Assembly (NCBI GenBank): GCA_937146645.1
Contig: CAKZRQ010000037.1
Location: forward strand, 124,001 to 188,000
Reading direction: 5' to 3'
DNA: 64,000 nt
From: an uncultured Cyclobacteriaceae bacterium
GTDB lineage: Bacteria > Bacteroidota > Bacteroidia > Cytophagales > Cyclobacteriaceae
Shown here: piece after piece, positions 8,880-17,493 of the stretch
Numbering within the stretch: position 1 is the stretch's first letter
How the letters are laid out: every line of letters starts with the position of its first letter
Notes under the pieces: model-generated
What the model was told of the DNA's origin: nothing
What the model saw: only the letters and a program-made list of their open reading frames with translations
The model's database searches: none
Made by a program: the position numbers and the translations under genes

Positions 8880-9874
8880 GGCGTAAGGACAATCTTCCCC
8901 ATTTGCTTTCCCGCCTTCATTCGATCAAATGCCTGAACGGCTTCCTTAAGGCTGAAAACCTGATCAATTATGGGATGAATTTTTTTTTGCTCCACGAAAG
9001 CGAGCATATCCGCAAAATCCTGATCCGACCCCATGGTGGAGCCCTTTATCGAAATCTGATTCCAAAATACTCGTCTGGCATCTAGCCCATCAGGATTTCC
9101 TTTGGTAGCTCCGTAAAAAACTATTGTTCCTCCTGGAGATACTACCTTCAATAGATTCGCAAAAGAAGGACCAGCGGCACCATCAATGATTAAATCAAAG
9201 CCTCCACTCTCCTTTTTGGCTTGATCTACCCAGCTTTCCTCCTGATAATTGAATCCTCCTTGGGCACCGATTTCTTTGGCTTTTGTAATCTTTTCCTCGC
9301 TTGAGCTACTCACCCAAACCTTGGCACCCGCATTGATGGCAAATTGAGCTGCAAATTGAGCCACACCTCCTCCAAAACCAGTAATTAATACTTTTTGACC
9401 TTCATTCAATTCTCCTCTGTAAAACAAAGCCCTGAACGCCGTAAGACCTGCTAGTGGCAAAGCGGCTGCTTCTTCCCAGGAAAGATGTGATGGTTTAACA
9501 TGAATTCGATCGGCACGAACATCTACGAATTCAGCCAAAGTGCCATTTGTTGGAATACCTAAGATTCCGAACTCTTTGGATTGGGCTCTTTGGTCATCTC
9601 CCCAAAACAAAGCTGGATTTATAATTACTTCTTTTCCAACCAAATCAGAAGATACCCCTTCACCGACTTGACTTACTATTCCTGCACCATCTGATCCAAG
9701 AATAATTCCATCCTTGAGATTAGGATAAAGCCCCTTTCTAGCCCATTCGTCCCGATGGTTTAAAGCAGCTGCTTTGATTTGAACCCGAACATAACCTGAG
9801 GCTAATTCCGACAGAGGAACATCTAAAACGTGAACTTTATCCTCTAAAGATCTCTCTAAAATGACGGCTTTCAT
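8876..9874 (-). CDS. Zinc-free MDR-family quinone/alkene oxidoreductase
   Basis: A 332-residue medium-chain dehydrogenase/reductase. The N-terminal GroES-like part (ALNHRDEWARKGLYP, ILGSDGAGIVSQVGEGV) lacks the Cys/His ligands of structural and catalytic zinc, placing it with quinone oxidoreductase-like enzymes. The Rossmann part carries VLITGFGGGVAQFAAQFAINAGAKVWVSSSSEEK, consistent with NADP(H) binding, and ends GKIVL. Reaction expected: NADPH-dependent reduction of a quinone or activated double bond; the substrate is unknown. Its start is only 3 bp downstream of the dnaB stop on the same strand, so it could be co-transcribed with dnaB. Confidence 0.88.
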   Translation of the reverse strand: MKAVILERSLEDKVHVLDVPLSELASGYVRVQIKAAALNHRDEWARKGLYPNLKDGIILGSDGAGIVSQVGEGVSSDLVGKEVIINPALFWGDDQRAQSKEFGILGIPTNGTLAEFVDVRADRIHVKPSHLSWEEAAALPLAGLTAFRALFYRGELNEGQKVLITGFGGGVAQFAAQFAINAGAKVWVSSSSEEKITKAKEIGAQGGFNYQEESWVDQAKKESGGFDLIIDGAAGPSFANLLKVVSPGGTIVFYGATKGNPDGLDARRVFWNQISIKGSTMGSDQDFADMLAFVEQKKIHPIIDQVFSLKEAVQAFDRMKAGKQMGKIVLTP

Positions 9875-9877
9875 CAG

Positions 9878-11455
9878 TTAAAAATCTGCAAGATTACCCA
9901 TGTCTTTGGAATCATCCTCCGAGTCTCCATTTGCCTTGCTTTGGAAGCTTATAGTATTCCCTTGATCAAAATCTGCAAAACCTGAAGATTGAGGCGGCAA
10001 GGAGTTACCGTAAGGTTTCATTGCCCCCATATCTGGAGTAGGAATGGTTTCATAGTCTGTGAACTTGGTGAACTGACCAATGAATCTGAGACGAACGCTA
10101 CCTAAAGAACCATTTCGGTGCTTGGCAATGATAATTTCTCCCATGCCATTGGTGTTGATGATTTGATTATTTTCATCCTCCACCTCGTTGATTCCATAAT
10201 ATTCAGGACGGTAAAGGAACATAACCATATCTGCATCCTGCTCGATAGAACCTGATTCTCTCAAATCGGAAAGCTGTGGTTTCTTATCCCCTCCTCTAGT
10301 CTCTACCGCTCTGGAAAGCTGTGAAAGTGCAATCACGGGTACATCCAACTCCTTAGCGATTTTCTTCAAGGCTCTCGAAATACTTGCAATTTCCTGCTCA
10401 CGGTTTCCTCCACCACCTTTCGTGTCTCCGGACATCAACTGTAAATAATCAATTACGATCATTTGAATGTCGTGCTGAGCTTTCAGCTTTCTACACTTTG
10501 CGCGAAGCTCAAGAATAGAAAGTGCCGGTGTATCATCAACGAAAAGAGGTGCTTTGGAAAGAGCAGCAGTCTTATGAACGAGCTGCTCCCATTCATAATT
10601 CTCCAATGATCCCTTCTTGATCTTTTCAGAACTCAACTCTGCCTCCGCACTGATCAATCGATTTACAAGCTGAACAGAAGACATCTCCAAGGAGAAAATG
10701 GCTACCGGTTTGTTGTGATCCACCGCAGCGTTTCTAAGGACAGAAAGAACGAAAGCCGTTTTACCCATAGCAGGTCGCGCAGCAATAATCACAAGGTCAG
10801 ATTTCTGCCATCCTGATGTTACCCGATCTAAAGAAGTGAATCCAGATGGAACTCCGGTGAGACCATCTTTTTGAGTCTTTCGAATCTCCATTTCATGGAT
10901 AGCTTCTCTCATGATGGACTTCATGTCTGAATAATTCTTTCGAATATTCTTTTCAGAAATCTCAAAAAGCGATTGCTCCATCTTATCAAGAAGTTCGAAG
11001 ACATCCGTAGTCTCCTCGTAAGACTCCTTCTGAATCTCAGATGAAATTTGGATCAATTCTCTTTTGATCGCCTGCTCGGTAATGATTCTGGCGTGATATT
11101 CAATATTTGCTGCGGAGGCAACTTTCGAGGTCAATTCAGTGACATAAAATGCTCCACCAGCAATCTCTAATGTTCCATTTTTACGAAGCTGAGAAGTCAC
11201 TGTCAACAGATCAATCGGCTGTGAATCTGTGAACAAATCAAGAATCGCCTGAAAAATAACCTGATGTGAATCTTTATAGAAAGATTCGACTTTTAGGATA
11301 TCAATTACATTGGTCAGTGCATCCTTTTCGAGCATCAGCGCACCCAAAACAGCCTCTTCAAGTTCAGTGGCCTGTGGTGGCAATTTCCCCAATGGACTGG
11401 GAGTTTCAAATGTAGATTTCTTTCGGCTAATTCTGGGCTTGGGGGTTTCTGACAT
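9878..11455 (-). CDS. dnaB: Replicative DNA helicase DnaB
   Basis: A 525-residue hexameric helicase. The N-terminal domain (LPPQATELEEAVLGALMLEKDAL ... FYKDSHQVIFQAI, about residues 25-130), linker, and RecA-like domain are all present. Walker A is AARPAMGKTAF near residue 230, followed by FSLEMSSVQLVNRL, Walker B IQMIVIDYLQLMSG, ALSQLSRAVETRGGDKKPQLSDLRESG-type segment and the arginine-finger region near HRNG. A low-complexity acidic tail of about 50 residues follows. It unwinds DNA ahead of the replisome. It is preceded by two DnaA-box-like 9-mers (11520-11540) and a good -7 box almost at the start codon. Confidence 0.97.
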   Translation of the reverse strand: MSETPKPRISRKKSTFETPSPLGKLPPQATELEEAVLGALMLEKDALTNVIDILKVESFYKDSHQVIFQAILDLFTDSQPIDLLTVTSQLRKNGTLEIAGGAFYVTELTSKVASAANIEYHARIITEQAIKRELIQISSEIQKESYEETTDVFELLDKMEQSLFEISEKNIRKNYSDMKSIMREAIHEMEIRKTQKDGLTGVPSGFTSLDRVTSGWQKSDLVIIAARPAMGKTAFVLSVLRNAAVDHNKPVAIFSLEMSSVQLVNRLISAEAELSSEKIKKGSLENYEWEQLVHKTAALSKAPLFVDDTPALSILELRAKCRKLKAQHDIQMIVIDYLQLMSGDTKGGGGNREQEIASISRALKKIAKELDVPVIALSQLSRAVETRGGDKKPQLSDLRESGSIEQDADMVMFLYRPEYYGINEVEDENNQIINTNGMGEIIIAKHRNGSLGSVRLRFIGQFTKFTDYETIPTPDMGAMKPYGNSLPPQSSGFADFDQGNTISFQSKANGDSEDDSKDMGNLADF

Positions 11456-11459
11456 AGTA

Positions 11460-11467
11460 CAAATGTA
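11460..11467 (-). promoter_or_regulatory. Possible -7 box of dnaB
   Basis: On the minus strand TACATTTG matches the Bacteroidota -7 consensus TAnnTTTG exactly. It ends only 4 bp before the dnaB ATG (11455), which would give a leaderless or nearly leaderless mRNA. TTG triplets occur upstream but at 13 and 25 bp spacing, outside the usual 17-23, so the assignment is tentative. Confidence 0.35.
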
Positions 11468-11519
11468 TTCTCTTTTCCTTCAAACTTTTAAACAACTTTT
11501 ACACCTCGTTTAGTACCTA

Positions 11520-11540
11520 TTGTCCACAGGTTTTTCCACA
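11520..11540. promoter_or_regulatory. Two DnaA-box-like 9-mers upstream of dnaB
   Basis: TTGTCCACA (11520-11528) and TTTTCCACA (11532-11540) each differ by one base from the DnaA box TTATCCACA and lie in the same orientation, 3 bp apart, 65-85 bp upstream of the dnaB start. This suggests DnaA control of dnaB. Two boxes without a larger cluster or an obvious AT-rich unwinding element are not enough to call an origin. Confidence 0.5.
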
Positions 11541-11544
11541 AAAT

Positions 11545-11561
11545 CTGACAATTCATGTCAG
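11545..11561. repeat. Inverted repeat next to the DnaA-like boxes
   Basis: CTGACA and TGTCAG flank a 5-bp spacer, 4 bp after the second DnaA-like 9-mer and between dnaB and the end of the neighbouring membrane-protein gene. It could be a dimeric protein site; there is no T-run so it is not a convincing terminator. Confidence 0.35.
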
Positions 11562-11586
11562 CCGAATAATTAACAAAAAGTATTCG

Positions 11587-12273
11587 CTATTTGTAATAAA
11601 CCCCATTTCTATACCCTCTGAACATACTGCAAAGCATTCCCCAGGTGGTATGCCATATCATTTCTGAAAGTGGGATGTTGGCAAGTCTATAACCCAAAAA
11701 AGGATCTTCATCCAGCATCCCATAATCATCCCAGAAATGTGGAAAAAGTAAATTGAAATTGATGTAATAAATAGTGAAAGAAATTACACCTACCACCACA
11801 GCAGAAATCAATGAAACTCCGATGAGATCAGGTCTTTGAATCCAAATGTAAACGGATAATAGGAAGAAGGTTAAAAATGTGACGTAACCCGAATGGATAT
11901 TAAATCCAATACTGAAAATGGTCATGCTACTCACTCCAGCGATAAAGAGCCAGAAAAAATTCCTGTACTTCGCTGGAGTTTTCCGGGTGAGGTCCATCTT
12001 CCTTTTTGTAAAAGAAGAATAGACATAGCCTCCCACACCAAACATGGCAAAGCCAATAATGTAATCCTCAATTCCTGGAATTCCCTGACCAAAAAGAGTT
12101 GGTGGCCTCCAATAATCCCTGAAATACCAAACTTCTGCTACCACCCCCATGAGCCCTCCAACAGCACATACTTTTAGCATTCCTTGCTTATATGGACTTT
12201 TAATAAACACCACTGTCCAGGCGACCATATAGAGCAAGGCAAGACTTAAGTAGGCAAATTTATCAGGAAGCAT
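11587..12273 (-). CDS. Polytopic membrane protein, weakly lycopene-cyclase-domain-like
   Basis: A 228-residue protein with about seven hydrophobic segments, no signal peptide and no cofactor motif I can name. The pattern of a charged/aromatic segment EVWYFRDYW, followed by GIPGIEDYIIGFAMFGVGGYVY, and a late IPLSEMIWHTTWGML resembles the paired membrane helices with acidic residues of carotenoid-type lycopene cyclase domains, where each repeat has a Pro-Leu-Glu-Glu-like motif. This is a faint similarity read by eye; no carotenoid genes other than a possible hydroxylase domain at 22959 occur here. It lies downstream of nothing on its strand, with dnaB 131 bp further on. Function unassigned. Confidence 0.65.
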   Translation of the reverse strand: MLPDKFAYLSLALLYMVAWTVVFIKSPYKQGMLKVCAVGGLMGVVAEVWYFRDYWRPPTLFGQGIPGIEDYIIGFAMFGVGGYVYSSFTKRKMDLTRKTPAKYRNFFWLFIAGVSSMTIFSIGFNIHSGYVTFLTFFLLSVYIWIQRPDLIGVSLISAVVVGVISFTIYYINFNLLFPHFWDDYGMLDEDPFLGYRLANIPLSEMIWHTTWGMLCSMFRGYRNGVYYK

Positions 12274-12340
12274 AGCTAAAATTTGGCACGAAAATAATGG
12301 AAAAACCTATTGTCTAAAAAATTTCCAGTTTAAAGCTTTT

Positions 12341-12375
12341 TTTGACCTAAGAGGAGTTTATTATTTATATGTTTG
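12341..12375 (+). promoter_or_regulatory. Bacteroidota-type promoter of the Mpl-like gene
   Basis: TTTG at 12341-12344 and a perfect -7 box TATGTTTG at 12368-12375 are separated by 23 bp, within the range known for this phylum. Transcription would start near 12382, leaving about 20 nt before the ATG at 12403 and making the earlier TTG at 12373 an unlikely start. Confidence 0.6.
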
Positions 12376-12402
12376 ATTACTGAAAACGTAGCAACCAACT
12401 CT

Positions 12403-13758
12403 ATGAAAAAGTACCACTTTATCGCCGTCGGTGGTGCCGTAATGCATAATCTGGCTTTGGCCCTAAACCAGAAGGGCTATCAGGTCACAGGCTCCGATGA
12501 TGAAATCTATGAACCTTCGAAATCCAGGCTTGAGAAAGCTGGAATCCTACCGAATGAATGGGGCTGGTTTCCTGAAAAAATCAGTGATGATCTGGATGGA
12601 GTTATTCTGGGTATGCATGCCAGGATCGACAATCCAGAACTAATTAAGGCTAAAGAACTGAACCTGCCGATCTACTCTTTTCCTGAATTCATCTTTAACC
12701 AAAGCAAAGACAAAACTCGGGTTGTTATCGCGGGATCACATGGAAAAACTTCTATCACGTCTATTATCCTTCATGTTTTGAAGGATCAGGGGATTGACTT
12801 TGATTATCTGGTAGGAGCTCAAATTGAAGGCTTCGATTTAATGGTTAAGCTTTCGGATGCACCCATCATAATTATCGAAGGAGATGAGTATTTGACTTCT
12901 CCCCTTGACCGCAGGTCAAAGTTTTTCCATTACCACCATGACATAGGGTTAGTCAGCGGAATTGCCTGGGACCATTTCAATGTTTTTCCGGACTTTGATG
13001 AATATAAAGATCTCTTCAAGCAGTTCATGGAGATGACCCCAGAGGATGGAAAGCTGATCTATTGTGAAGTTGATCCTTTGGTTAAGGAAACAGCAGAATC
13101 AATTGAATCAAATGGTACTAAAATTCCTTACCAAGCTCATCCCTCAGAAATTAGAAACGGCAAGACCTATCTTAAAACTTCAAATGGAGAAATCCCTATT
13201 CAACTTTTTGGAGAGCATAATCTCCAAAATCTTCAAGGAGCTAAGCACATTTGTCTTTCACTTGGCCTGAGTGAAGAAGGATTCTATTCGAGTATTCAAA
13301 AATTCAAAGGAGCGGCTAAAAGACTAGAGCTAATTAAGGAGAAAGGAGATTCGCATCTCTTCAGAGACTTTGCACACGCACCATCCAAACTCAAGGCTAC
13401 TTCAGACGCTGTAAAAAATCAGTACCCAGATTCCAAGCTCATCTCTGTCCAGGAACTCCACACCTATTCGAGTCTGAATAAGGATTTCCTTCCAAACTAT
13501 GCTGGTACAATGGATCTAGCGGACGAGGCAATTATCTACTTAAACCCGCATGTGGTTGCCTTAAAAAAACTCGAGCTAATGGACGAAGAAACCTTACGAG
13601 AAGGATTCAAAAGACCGGATTTGAAGCTTTTTACGGATAGTGAAGAATTAAAGGAGTATCTTCTCTCGCAAAATTATGACAACACCAATCTCCTGCTCAT
13701 GAGCTCTGGAAATTACGACAACATGGAATTGGAGGAGATAAAAGCAAAATTCGACTAG
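12403..13758 (+). CDS. Mur ligase family, Mpl-like (UDP-MurNAc:tripeptide ligase)
   Basis: A 451-residue Mur ligase. The N-terminal Rossmann part begins MKKYHFIAVGGAVMHNLALAL, followed by GSDDEIYEP; the ATP-binding loop AGSHGKTSIT is near residue 110; EGDEYLTSPLDRRSKFFHY, GIAWDHFNVFPDFDEY and FGEHNLQNLQGA mark the central domain, and the C-terminal domain holds DFAHAPSKLKAT. The layout fits Mpl, which reattaches a recovered tripeptide to UDP-MurNAc in peptidoglycan recycling, better than MurC, since the HLxxVG region is altered. ATG 12403 is chosen over the in-frame TTG 12373, which lies inside the promoter. An exonuclease gene starts 1 bp after the stop, so the two form an operon. Confidence 0.85.
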   Translation: MKKYHFIAVGGAVMHNLALALNQKGYQVTGSDDEIYEPSKSRLEKAGILPNEWGWFPEKISDDLDGVILGMHARIDNPELIKAKELNLPIYSFPEFIFNQSKDKTRVVIAGSHGKTSITSIILHVLKDQGIDFDYLVGAQIEGFDLMVKLSDAPIIIIEGDEYLTSPLDRRSKFFHYHHDIGLVSGIAWDHFNVFPDFDEYKDLFKQFMEMTPEDGKLIYCEVDPLVKETAESIESNGTKIPYQAHPSEIRNGKTYLKTSNGEIPIQLFGEHNLQNLQGAKHICLSLGLSEEGFYSSIQKFKGAAKRLELIKEKGDSHLFRDFAHAPSKLKATSDAVKNQYPDSKLISVQELHTYSSLNKDFLPNYAGTMDLADEAIIYLNPHVVALKKLELMDEETLREGFKRPDLKLFTDSEELKEYLLSQNYDNTNLLLMSSGNYDNMELEEIKAKFD

Positions 13759-13759
13759 A

Positions 13760-14563
13760 ATGAACTTGAACTTAAAGAACCCAATTGCATTTTTTGATCT
13801 TGAAGCCACTGGTACCAATATTGCCACCGACCGAATCGTAGAAGTATCTGTGGTGAAATTACACCCAGGTGGAGAGAAGGAAATCTATACTAAGCGAGTA
13901 AATCCAGGTGTTTCCATACCTCTTGAATCCTCACTCATTCACGGGATTTATGATGCTGATGTCAAGGACTCACCCTCATTCAAGGATATTTCCAGAGAAC
14001 TTATGAGCTTTTTTGATTCTGCTGATTTGTCTGGTTTTAATGTGCTCAAATATGATATTCCCCTATTAACTGAAGAATTTCATCGTGCAGGCTTAGAATT
14101 CCATTTAGACAAGCGGAATCTACTTGATGCTCAAAAGATTTTCCATCTCATGGAAAAGCGAAATCTCAGCTCAGCCTACAAGTTTTATTGTGATAAAACT
14201 CTTGAGAATGCTCACAGTGCAGAAGCTGATACCTTGGCTACACTCGAGGTTTTTGAGGCCCAGGTGTTGAAATACCTTGGTTCTGAGGCCGAAGACCTTA
14301 AAGGGAATAAGCTTGGTGTCTTTGAAAATGATATGAAAAAGATCCACGACTTGGTCAATACCAATATGGTTGATCTTGCCGGAAGATTCGTTTTAGATAG
14401 TCAAGGGATAGAAGTCTTCAACTTTGGAAAGCATAAAGGAAAGCCAGTGAGTACGGTTCTTTCTGAGGAGCCGGGATATTACGATTGGATGATGCGTGGT
14501 GATTTTCCTGTTGATACTAAAAGAAAGCTCACCCAGATTAAACTCCGAGGCTTCCAGCAATAA
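13760..14563 (+). CDS. DEDDh 3'-5' exonuclease (DnaQ/ExoX-like)
   Basis: A 267-residue nuclease with the five DEDDh residues visible: FDLEATG (Asp and Glu of ExoI), HGIYDADV, GFNVLKYDIPLL (ExoII Asp), and AHSAEADTLAT (ExoIII His and Asp). The C-terminal 60 residues (VFNFGKHKGKPVSTVL ... YYDWMMRGDFP) form the small domain seen in ExoX-type enzymes, characterised by the FGKHKG motif and an aromatic YxxW. It probably degrades or trims single-stranded DNA 3' ends in repair. It is translationally close (1 bp) to the Mpl-like ligase; a functional link is not apparent. A bidirectional terminator follows. Confidence 0.9.
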   Translation: MNLNLKNPIAFFDLEATGTNIATDRIVEVSVVKLHPGGEKEIYTKRVNPGVSIPLESSLIHGIYDADVKDSPSFKDISRELMSFFDSADLSGFNVLKYDIPLLTEEFHRAGLEFHLDKRNLLDAQKIFHLMEKRNLSSAYKFYCDKTLENAHSAEADTLATLEVFEAQVLKYLGSEAEDLKGNKLGVFENDMKKIHDLVNTNMVDLAGRFVLDSQGIEVFNFGKHKGKPVSTVLSEEPGYYDWMMRGDFPVDTKRKLTQIKLRGFQQ

Positions 14564-14593
14564 AAAAGCCGAGCAATTGCTCGGCTTTTTTTT
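14562..14593. terminator. Bidirectional terminator between exonuclease and M48 genes
   Basis: A 12-bp perfect stem (AAAAAGCCGAGC / GCTCGGCTTTTT, AATT loop) has T-runs on both strands. It lies between the convergent ends of the exonuclease and M48 protease genes and overlaps the stops of both. Confidence 0.93.
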
Positions 14594-15386
14594 ATAATTC
14601 TCCTCGATAATACTGCATCGCTCTTTCCATTTGCTCTTCAAGCTTGGCTTGCCTATTTTCTGGTCCAGGATGTGTTGATAAAAACTCTGGAGGGGCTTCA
14701 CCACCTTGAGCAGCCATTCTAGACCAAAATTTTGGTGCTTCTCTAGGGTCATAGCCAGCTTTAGCCATAAAGATCAAGCCCAGCTCATCTGCTTCTAACT
14801 CATGCTTTCTGGAAAAACTCAACATTCCTAATTCACTCCCCATTCCAACTGATTGTAGGAATATAGCCTCCGTCAAGGTTGGGTTTTGCCCAATAGCGGT
14901 GGAAAGAACGCTCACTCCAAAATTCGCCAAAAGACCATTAGACATCCTTTCGCGTGAATGAGAGGCGACTGCATGTGCAATTTCATGTCCCATTACCACG
15001 GCTATTCCAGTTTCATCTTCACAGATCGGCAAAATTCCAGTATAGAATGCCACTTTGCCACCAGGCATACACCAAGCGTTTACATTAGCGTTCTGAAGAA
15101 GGTTGAATTCCCACTCGAAAGTTTGAGCTAAGTCATTGTAACCCTCCTGAATCAAGAAACCCTCCACTATGGAAGCCATCTTATTACCGACCTTCAAAAC
15201 CTGTTGCCCATCGGGTGTATTTGTAATCACCTTCTCTTGGCTAAGAACTTTCTTATACTCTTCATTTACCAGTGGTTGAATCTCCGAACTCTCAACCAAA
15301 GCGAGCTGGCTTCTACCGGTTAAAGGGACCTTAGCACAGGCGTAAACCAGGACACCTATAAGAAAGGCAAAACCTAGCTTTTTCAT
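14592..15386 (-). CDS. M48-family lipoprotein metalloprotease
   Basis: A 264-residue protein when started at the ATG ending at 15386; a longer in-frame start at 15416 would put ten residues before the signal sequence and is rejected. The N-terminus MKKLGFAFLIGVLVYACAK has a lipobox with Cys near 17, so it is an envelope lipoprotein. The zinc site GHEIAHAVASHSRERM (HEIAH) and the third ligand in the ELEADELGLIFMAKAGYDP segment are intact, as in LoiP/YggG-type peptidases that degrade damaged envelope proteins. A conserved FWSRM ... FLSTHPGPENR segment follows. It is convergent with the exonuclease gene across a bidirectional terminator. Confidence 0.92.
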   Translation of the reverse strand: MKKLGFAFLIGVLVYACAKVPLTGRSQLALVESSEIQPLVNEEYKKVLSQEKVITNTPDGQQVLKVGNKMASIVEGFLIQEGYNDLAQTFEWEFNLLQNANVNAWCMPGGKVAFYTGILPICEDETGIAVVMGHEIAHAVASHSRERMSNGLLANFGVSVLSTAIGQNPTLTEAIFLQSVGMGSELGMLSFSRKHELEADELGLIFMAKAGYDPREAPKFWSRMAAQGGEAPPEFLSTHPGPENRQAKLEEQMERAMQYYRGEL

Positions 15387-15453
15387 TTTATCACGATTAA
15401 TTGGCATAAGATTCAAATCAGTTATTTTGTACTTTGCATTAAAGTTAAAAACA

Positions 15454-15960
15454 ATGACATCACAAACTCAAACAACTACCCTGAATAAAGCACAACAGGA
15501 TTACCTCGGAAAAATGTCAAGTCCTATGATGTTTTGGCTGGGAATGCTTTCAAAACTTCCAACAGCAGTCTTTTGGGGGCTCAGGATGAAGACTATCAAT
15601 CTGGAAAAATGTGAGGTCACTATCCCCTATTTTTGGCGTAGCCAAAATCCATTTAAGTCAATCTACTTTGCCGCGATGGCAGGAGCAGCTGAATTAAGCA
15701 CGGGCGCACTATGCCAGCTGGCAATGGCGGGTAAAGGAAAGTTCAGTATGCTCGTTGTGGATTTCAGAGCTCAATACAGCAAAAAAGCCAATCAGAAAAT
15801 CACTTTCACTTGTGAACAAGGCTTGGAACTGAATGAGAAAATCGATTCGCTAGAACCTAATGGCACCGATCAGCTCACCATGGTTTCTATTGGGATTAAT
15901 GAGGACGGGGATGAAGTCGCGCGATTTCACGTAACCTGGTCTTTTAAAAGAAAATCTTAA
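15454..15960 (+). CDS. DUF4442 hotdog-fold protein
   Basis: A 168-residue soluble protein starting at ATG 15454; the earlier TTG at 15427 adds nine residues of no recognisable origin. The sequence matches the DUF4442 type of hotdog thioesterase-like proteins: VFWGLRMKTINLEKCEVTIPYFWRSQNPFKSIYFAAMAGAAELSTG, where the N/PFKSIYFAA segment and the following Glu mark the usual helix, then a beta-sheet half with FRAQYSKKA. Related proteins are thought to hydrolyse acyl-CoA or acyl-ACP, but activity is unproven. It is divergent from the M48 gene; the 67-bp gap presumably has both promoters. Confidence 0.82.
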   Translation: MTSQTQTTTLNKAQQDYLGKMSSPMMFWLGMLSKLPTAVFWGLRMKTINLEKCEVTIPYFWRSQNPFKSIYFAAMAGAAELSTGALCQLAMAGKGKFSMLVVDFRAQYSKKANQKITFTCEQGLELNEKIDSLEPNGTDQLTMVSIGINEDGDEVARFHVTWSFKRKS

Positions 15961-15961
15961 T

Positions 15962-16693
15962 CTAGAAACTGTAAGGTCTAGCCCGATCTATAAATGCTTC
16001 TAGTGAAGCGTATACCTGTTCCGTGGACCAATCTAAAAATTCGTGAGATTGATTCAACGTATTGTAATCGATAATGATTTGATCCCAAGTCTTTCGATCC
16101 AATTGATGTTTAACCATCAAGTTTCTTCTGACAGAATCTGACTCCACCACACTGTAGTAACCAGCTCTTCTTGAATGCCAGAGTTGCTTCTTTCTATATT
16201 CCCTCGCTTGTTTGGATTTTTTGGTGAAATAGGAAATAACTCCATACATGGCAAATCCACCATTCGGAGAATTAGAGACACCAGTAGTTATCTCACCTTC
16301 TTTGGACTCTGGTTCAGGTTCATTTTCATCGACAAGTGTTAAAACTCCATCTTTAAACCGATAGGAATAAGGCTCAGCATCGACTTGAAATGTAGGCAGC
16401 AGCCTCGCTTTGTCCTGTAGCTCCAGAAATAGAAACCTCTCCTCTCCTGCCAACAGCTTTAAATCAATAAATCCGGGAAACGAAACTTTAATGGTGTCAC
16501 CAAAACTCGCCTTCAAACTGAAGTACCCCCTCTCATTGGTGAAGGTGTACTCACCAGTTTGACTATTAGAAACTGTTACGGATTCAAGATACTTTTTATC
16601 GAAAGCATCCACCACATTGCCCGAATAACTCGCCTGAGCTATCAGCTGATTATTCAGAACTAAAGCAAAAAAGAAGAGTAGAATTAATCTCAC
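15962..16693 (-). CDS. Secreted protein with carboxypeptidase-regulatory-like domain
   Basis: A 243-residue exported protein: signal peptide about 1-20 ending LIAQA, then a carboxypeptidase D regulatory-like beta-sandwich (YSGNVVDAFDKKYLESVTVSNSQTGEYTFTNERGYFSLKA ... FLFLELQ) at about 21-95. This domain type is the N-terminal module of many TonB-dependent receptors, but no plug or barrel follows here; the remaining 150 residues are acidic then basic/helical (KKSKQAREYRKKQLWHSRR) and unrecognised. Stop to stop it abuts the DUF4442 gene at 1 bp. It could be a periplasmic accessory protein. Function unknown. Confidence 0.75.
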   Translation of the reverse strand: MRLILLFFFALVLNNQLIAQASYSGNVVDAFDKKYLESVTVSNSQTGEYTFTNERGYFSLKASFGDTIKVSFPGFIDLKLLAGEERFLFLELQDKARLLPTFQVDAEPYSYRFKDGVLTLVDENEPEPESKEGEITTGVSNSPNGGFAMYGVISYFTKKSKQAREYRKKQLWHSRRAGYYSVVESDSVRRNLMVKHQLDRKTWDQIIIDYNTLNQSHEFLDWSTEQVYASLEAFIDRARPYSF

Positions 16694-16803
16694 TGTCGCA
16701 AGATAAGTCGTGATTTCCCAGCAATTCTCCTTGACTGGTTAATTATCCTTAAGCTTTCGTTAAGACATGTAAATGGACAATTACACGACCCTTTGCTCAG
16801 TGA

Positions 16804-17469
16804 CTATTGCATCTTAACCAACTTATCCGTCGCCAAGAATTCAGGCTTTTCTGTACGGTACCAAGTCCTGTTTTGAGGTATTTTCATTCCCTTAAACTCC
16901 ATCTCACCATCCAGATAAATGATCTCTCCTTTCAAATTTGGCTCGTCCTGATAAAACTTGTAGGCAGCCATTCTGTAAGTCTCTTGATCCAAATAGAAAT
17001 ACCAGATGTCCTTCTCGTAAGGCACACGAACCACATGATAAGTCACTCCGTCCAAAACCTCTTCAGAAACTTCCTCCTCGATAATCGTCCCTGGATCATT
17101 CAATTTCATCGGAAGTCCCCAAAGATATGTGTAGTAATTTCTCATCCTCAAAGCTCTGGCAGGATCAACTTCCCCTTCAATACTCACCACAGAGTCCTGG
17201 ATTACTTTATAGCTTAATCCCTCAATCGAGTAAGTCATTTCGGATTTCGGATTATCCAATTCAACTTGATAAACCCTGTCTTCCCGACTTGGTGGTAAAC
17301 TGTCTTCGAAAAAAAACTTCCCCTGAAATTCATCCCATTGATTATTGGGATCATGATAATTGATGGAAGCGGCGATCATCTCAGGTCCTGTGGAAGGCAC
17401 TTGATTAGAGGGCGAGTCACAGCTCGAAAGAATTAGTGAGAATAAAACCAGAAAGGAGAAGTATTTCAT
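16804..17469 (-). CDS. DUF6503-family lipoprotein
   Basis: A 221-residue lipoprotein: the signal sequence MKYFSFLVLFSLILSSCDS has a lipobox with Cys near residue 17. ATG at 17469 is used instead of a TTG three codons upstream. The mature part matches the DUF6503 pattern found across Bacteroidota: MIAASINYHDPNNQWDEF, YYTYLWGLPMKLNDPGT, WYFYLDQETYRMAAYKFYQDE and the C-terminal KGMKIPQNRTWYRTE. Beta-rich, probably LolA/LolB-like in fold, so it may handle lipids or be a periplasmic carrier; that is inference from secondary structure. It is divergent from the GluQ-like gene with a 24-bp gap. Confidence 0.8.
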   Translation of the reverse strand: MKYFSFLVLFSLILSSCDSPSNQVPSTGPEMIAASINYHDPNNQWDEFQGKFFFEDSLPPSREDRVYQVELDNPKSEMTYSIEGLSYKVIQDSVVSIEGEVDPARALRMRNYYTYLWGLPMKLNDPGTIIEEEVSEEVLDGVTYHVVRVPYEKDIWYFYLDQETYRMAAYKFYQDEPNLKGEIIYLDGEMEFKGMKIPQNRTWYRTEKPEFLATDKLVKMQ

Positions 17470-17493
17470 GTTTTTCAATTTTATTTGAGAAGG

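Noticed and set aside
11520..11561. The region as the chromosomal origin (oriC)
   Set aside because: Only two near-consensus DnaA boxes, no dnaA or dnaN gene adjacent and no clear AT-rich unwinding stretch; more likely a dnaB regulatory region.
14393..14752. 119-codon minus-strand frame across the exonuclease/M48 boundary
   Set aside because: It runs antisense to the exonuclease end and through the bidirectional terminator, and overlaps the M48 gene in another frame.
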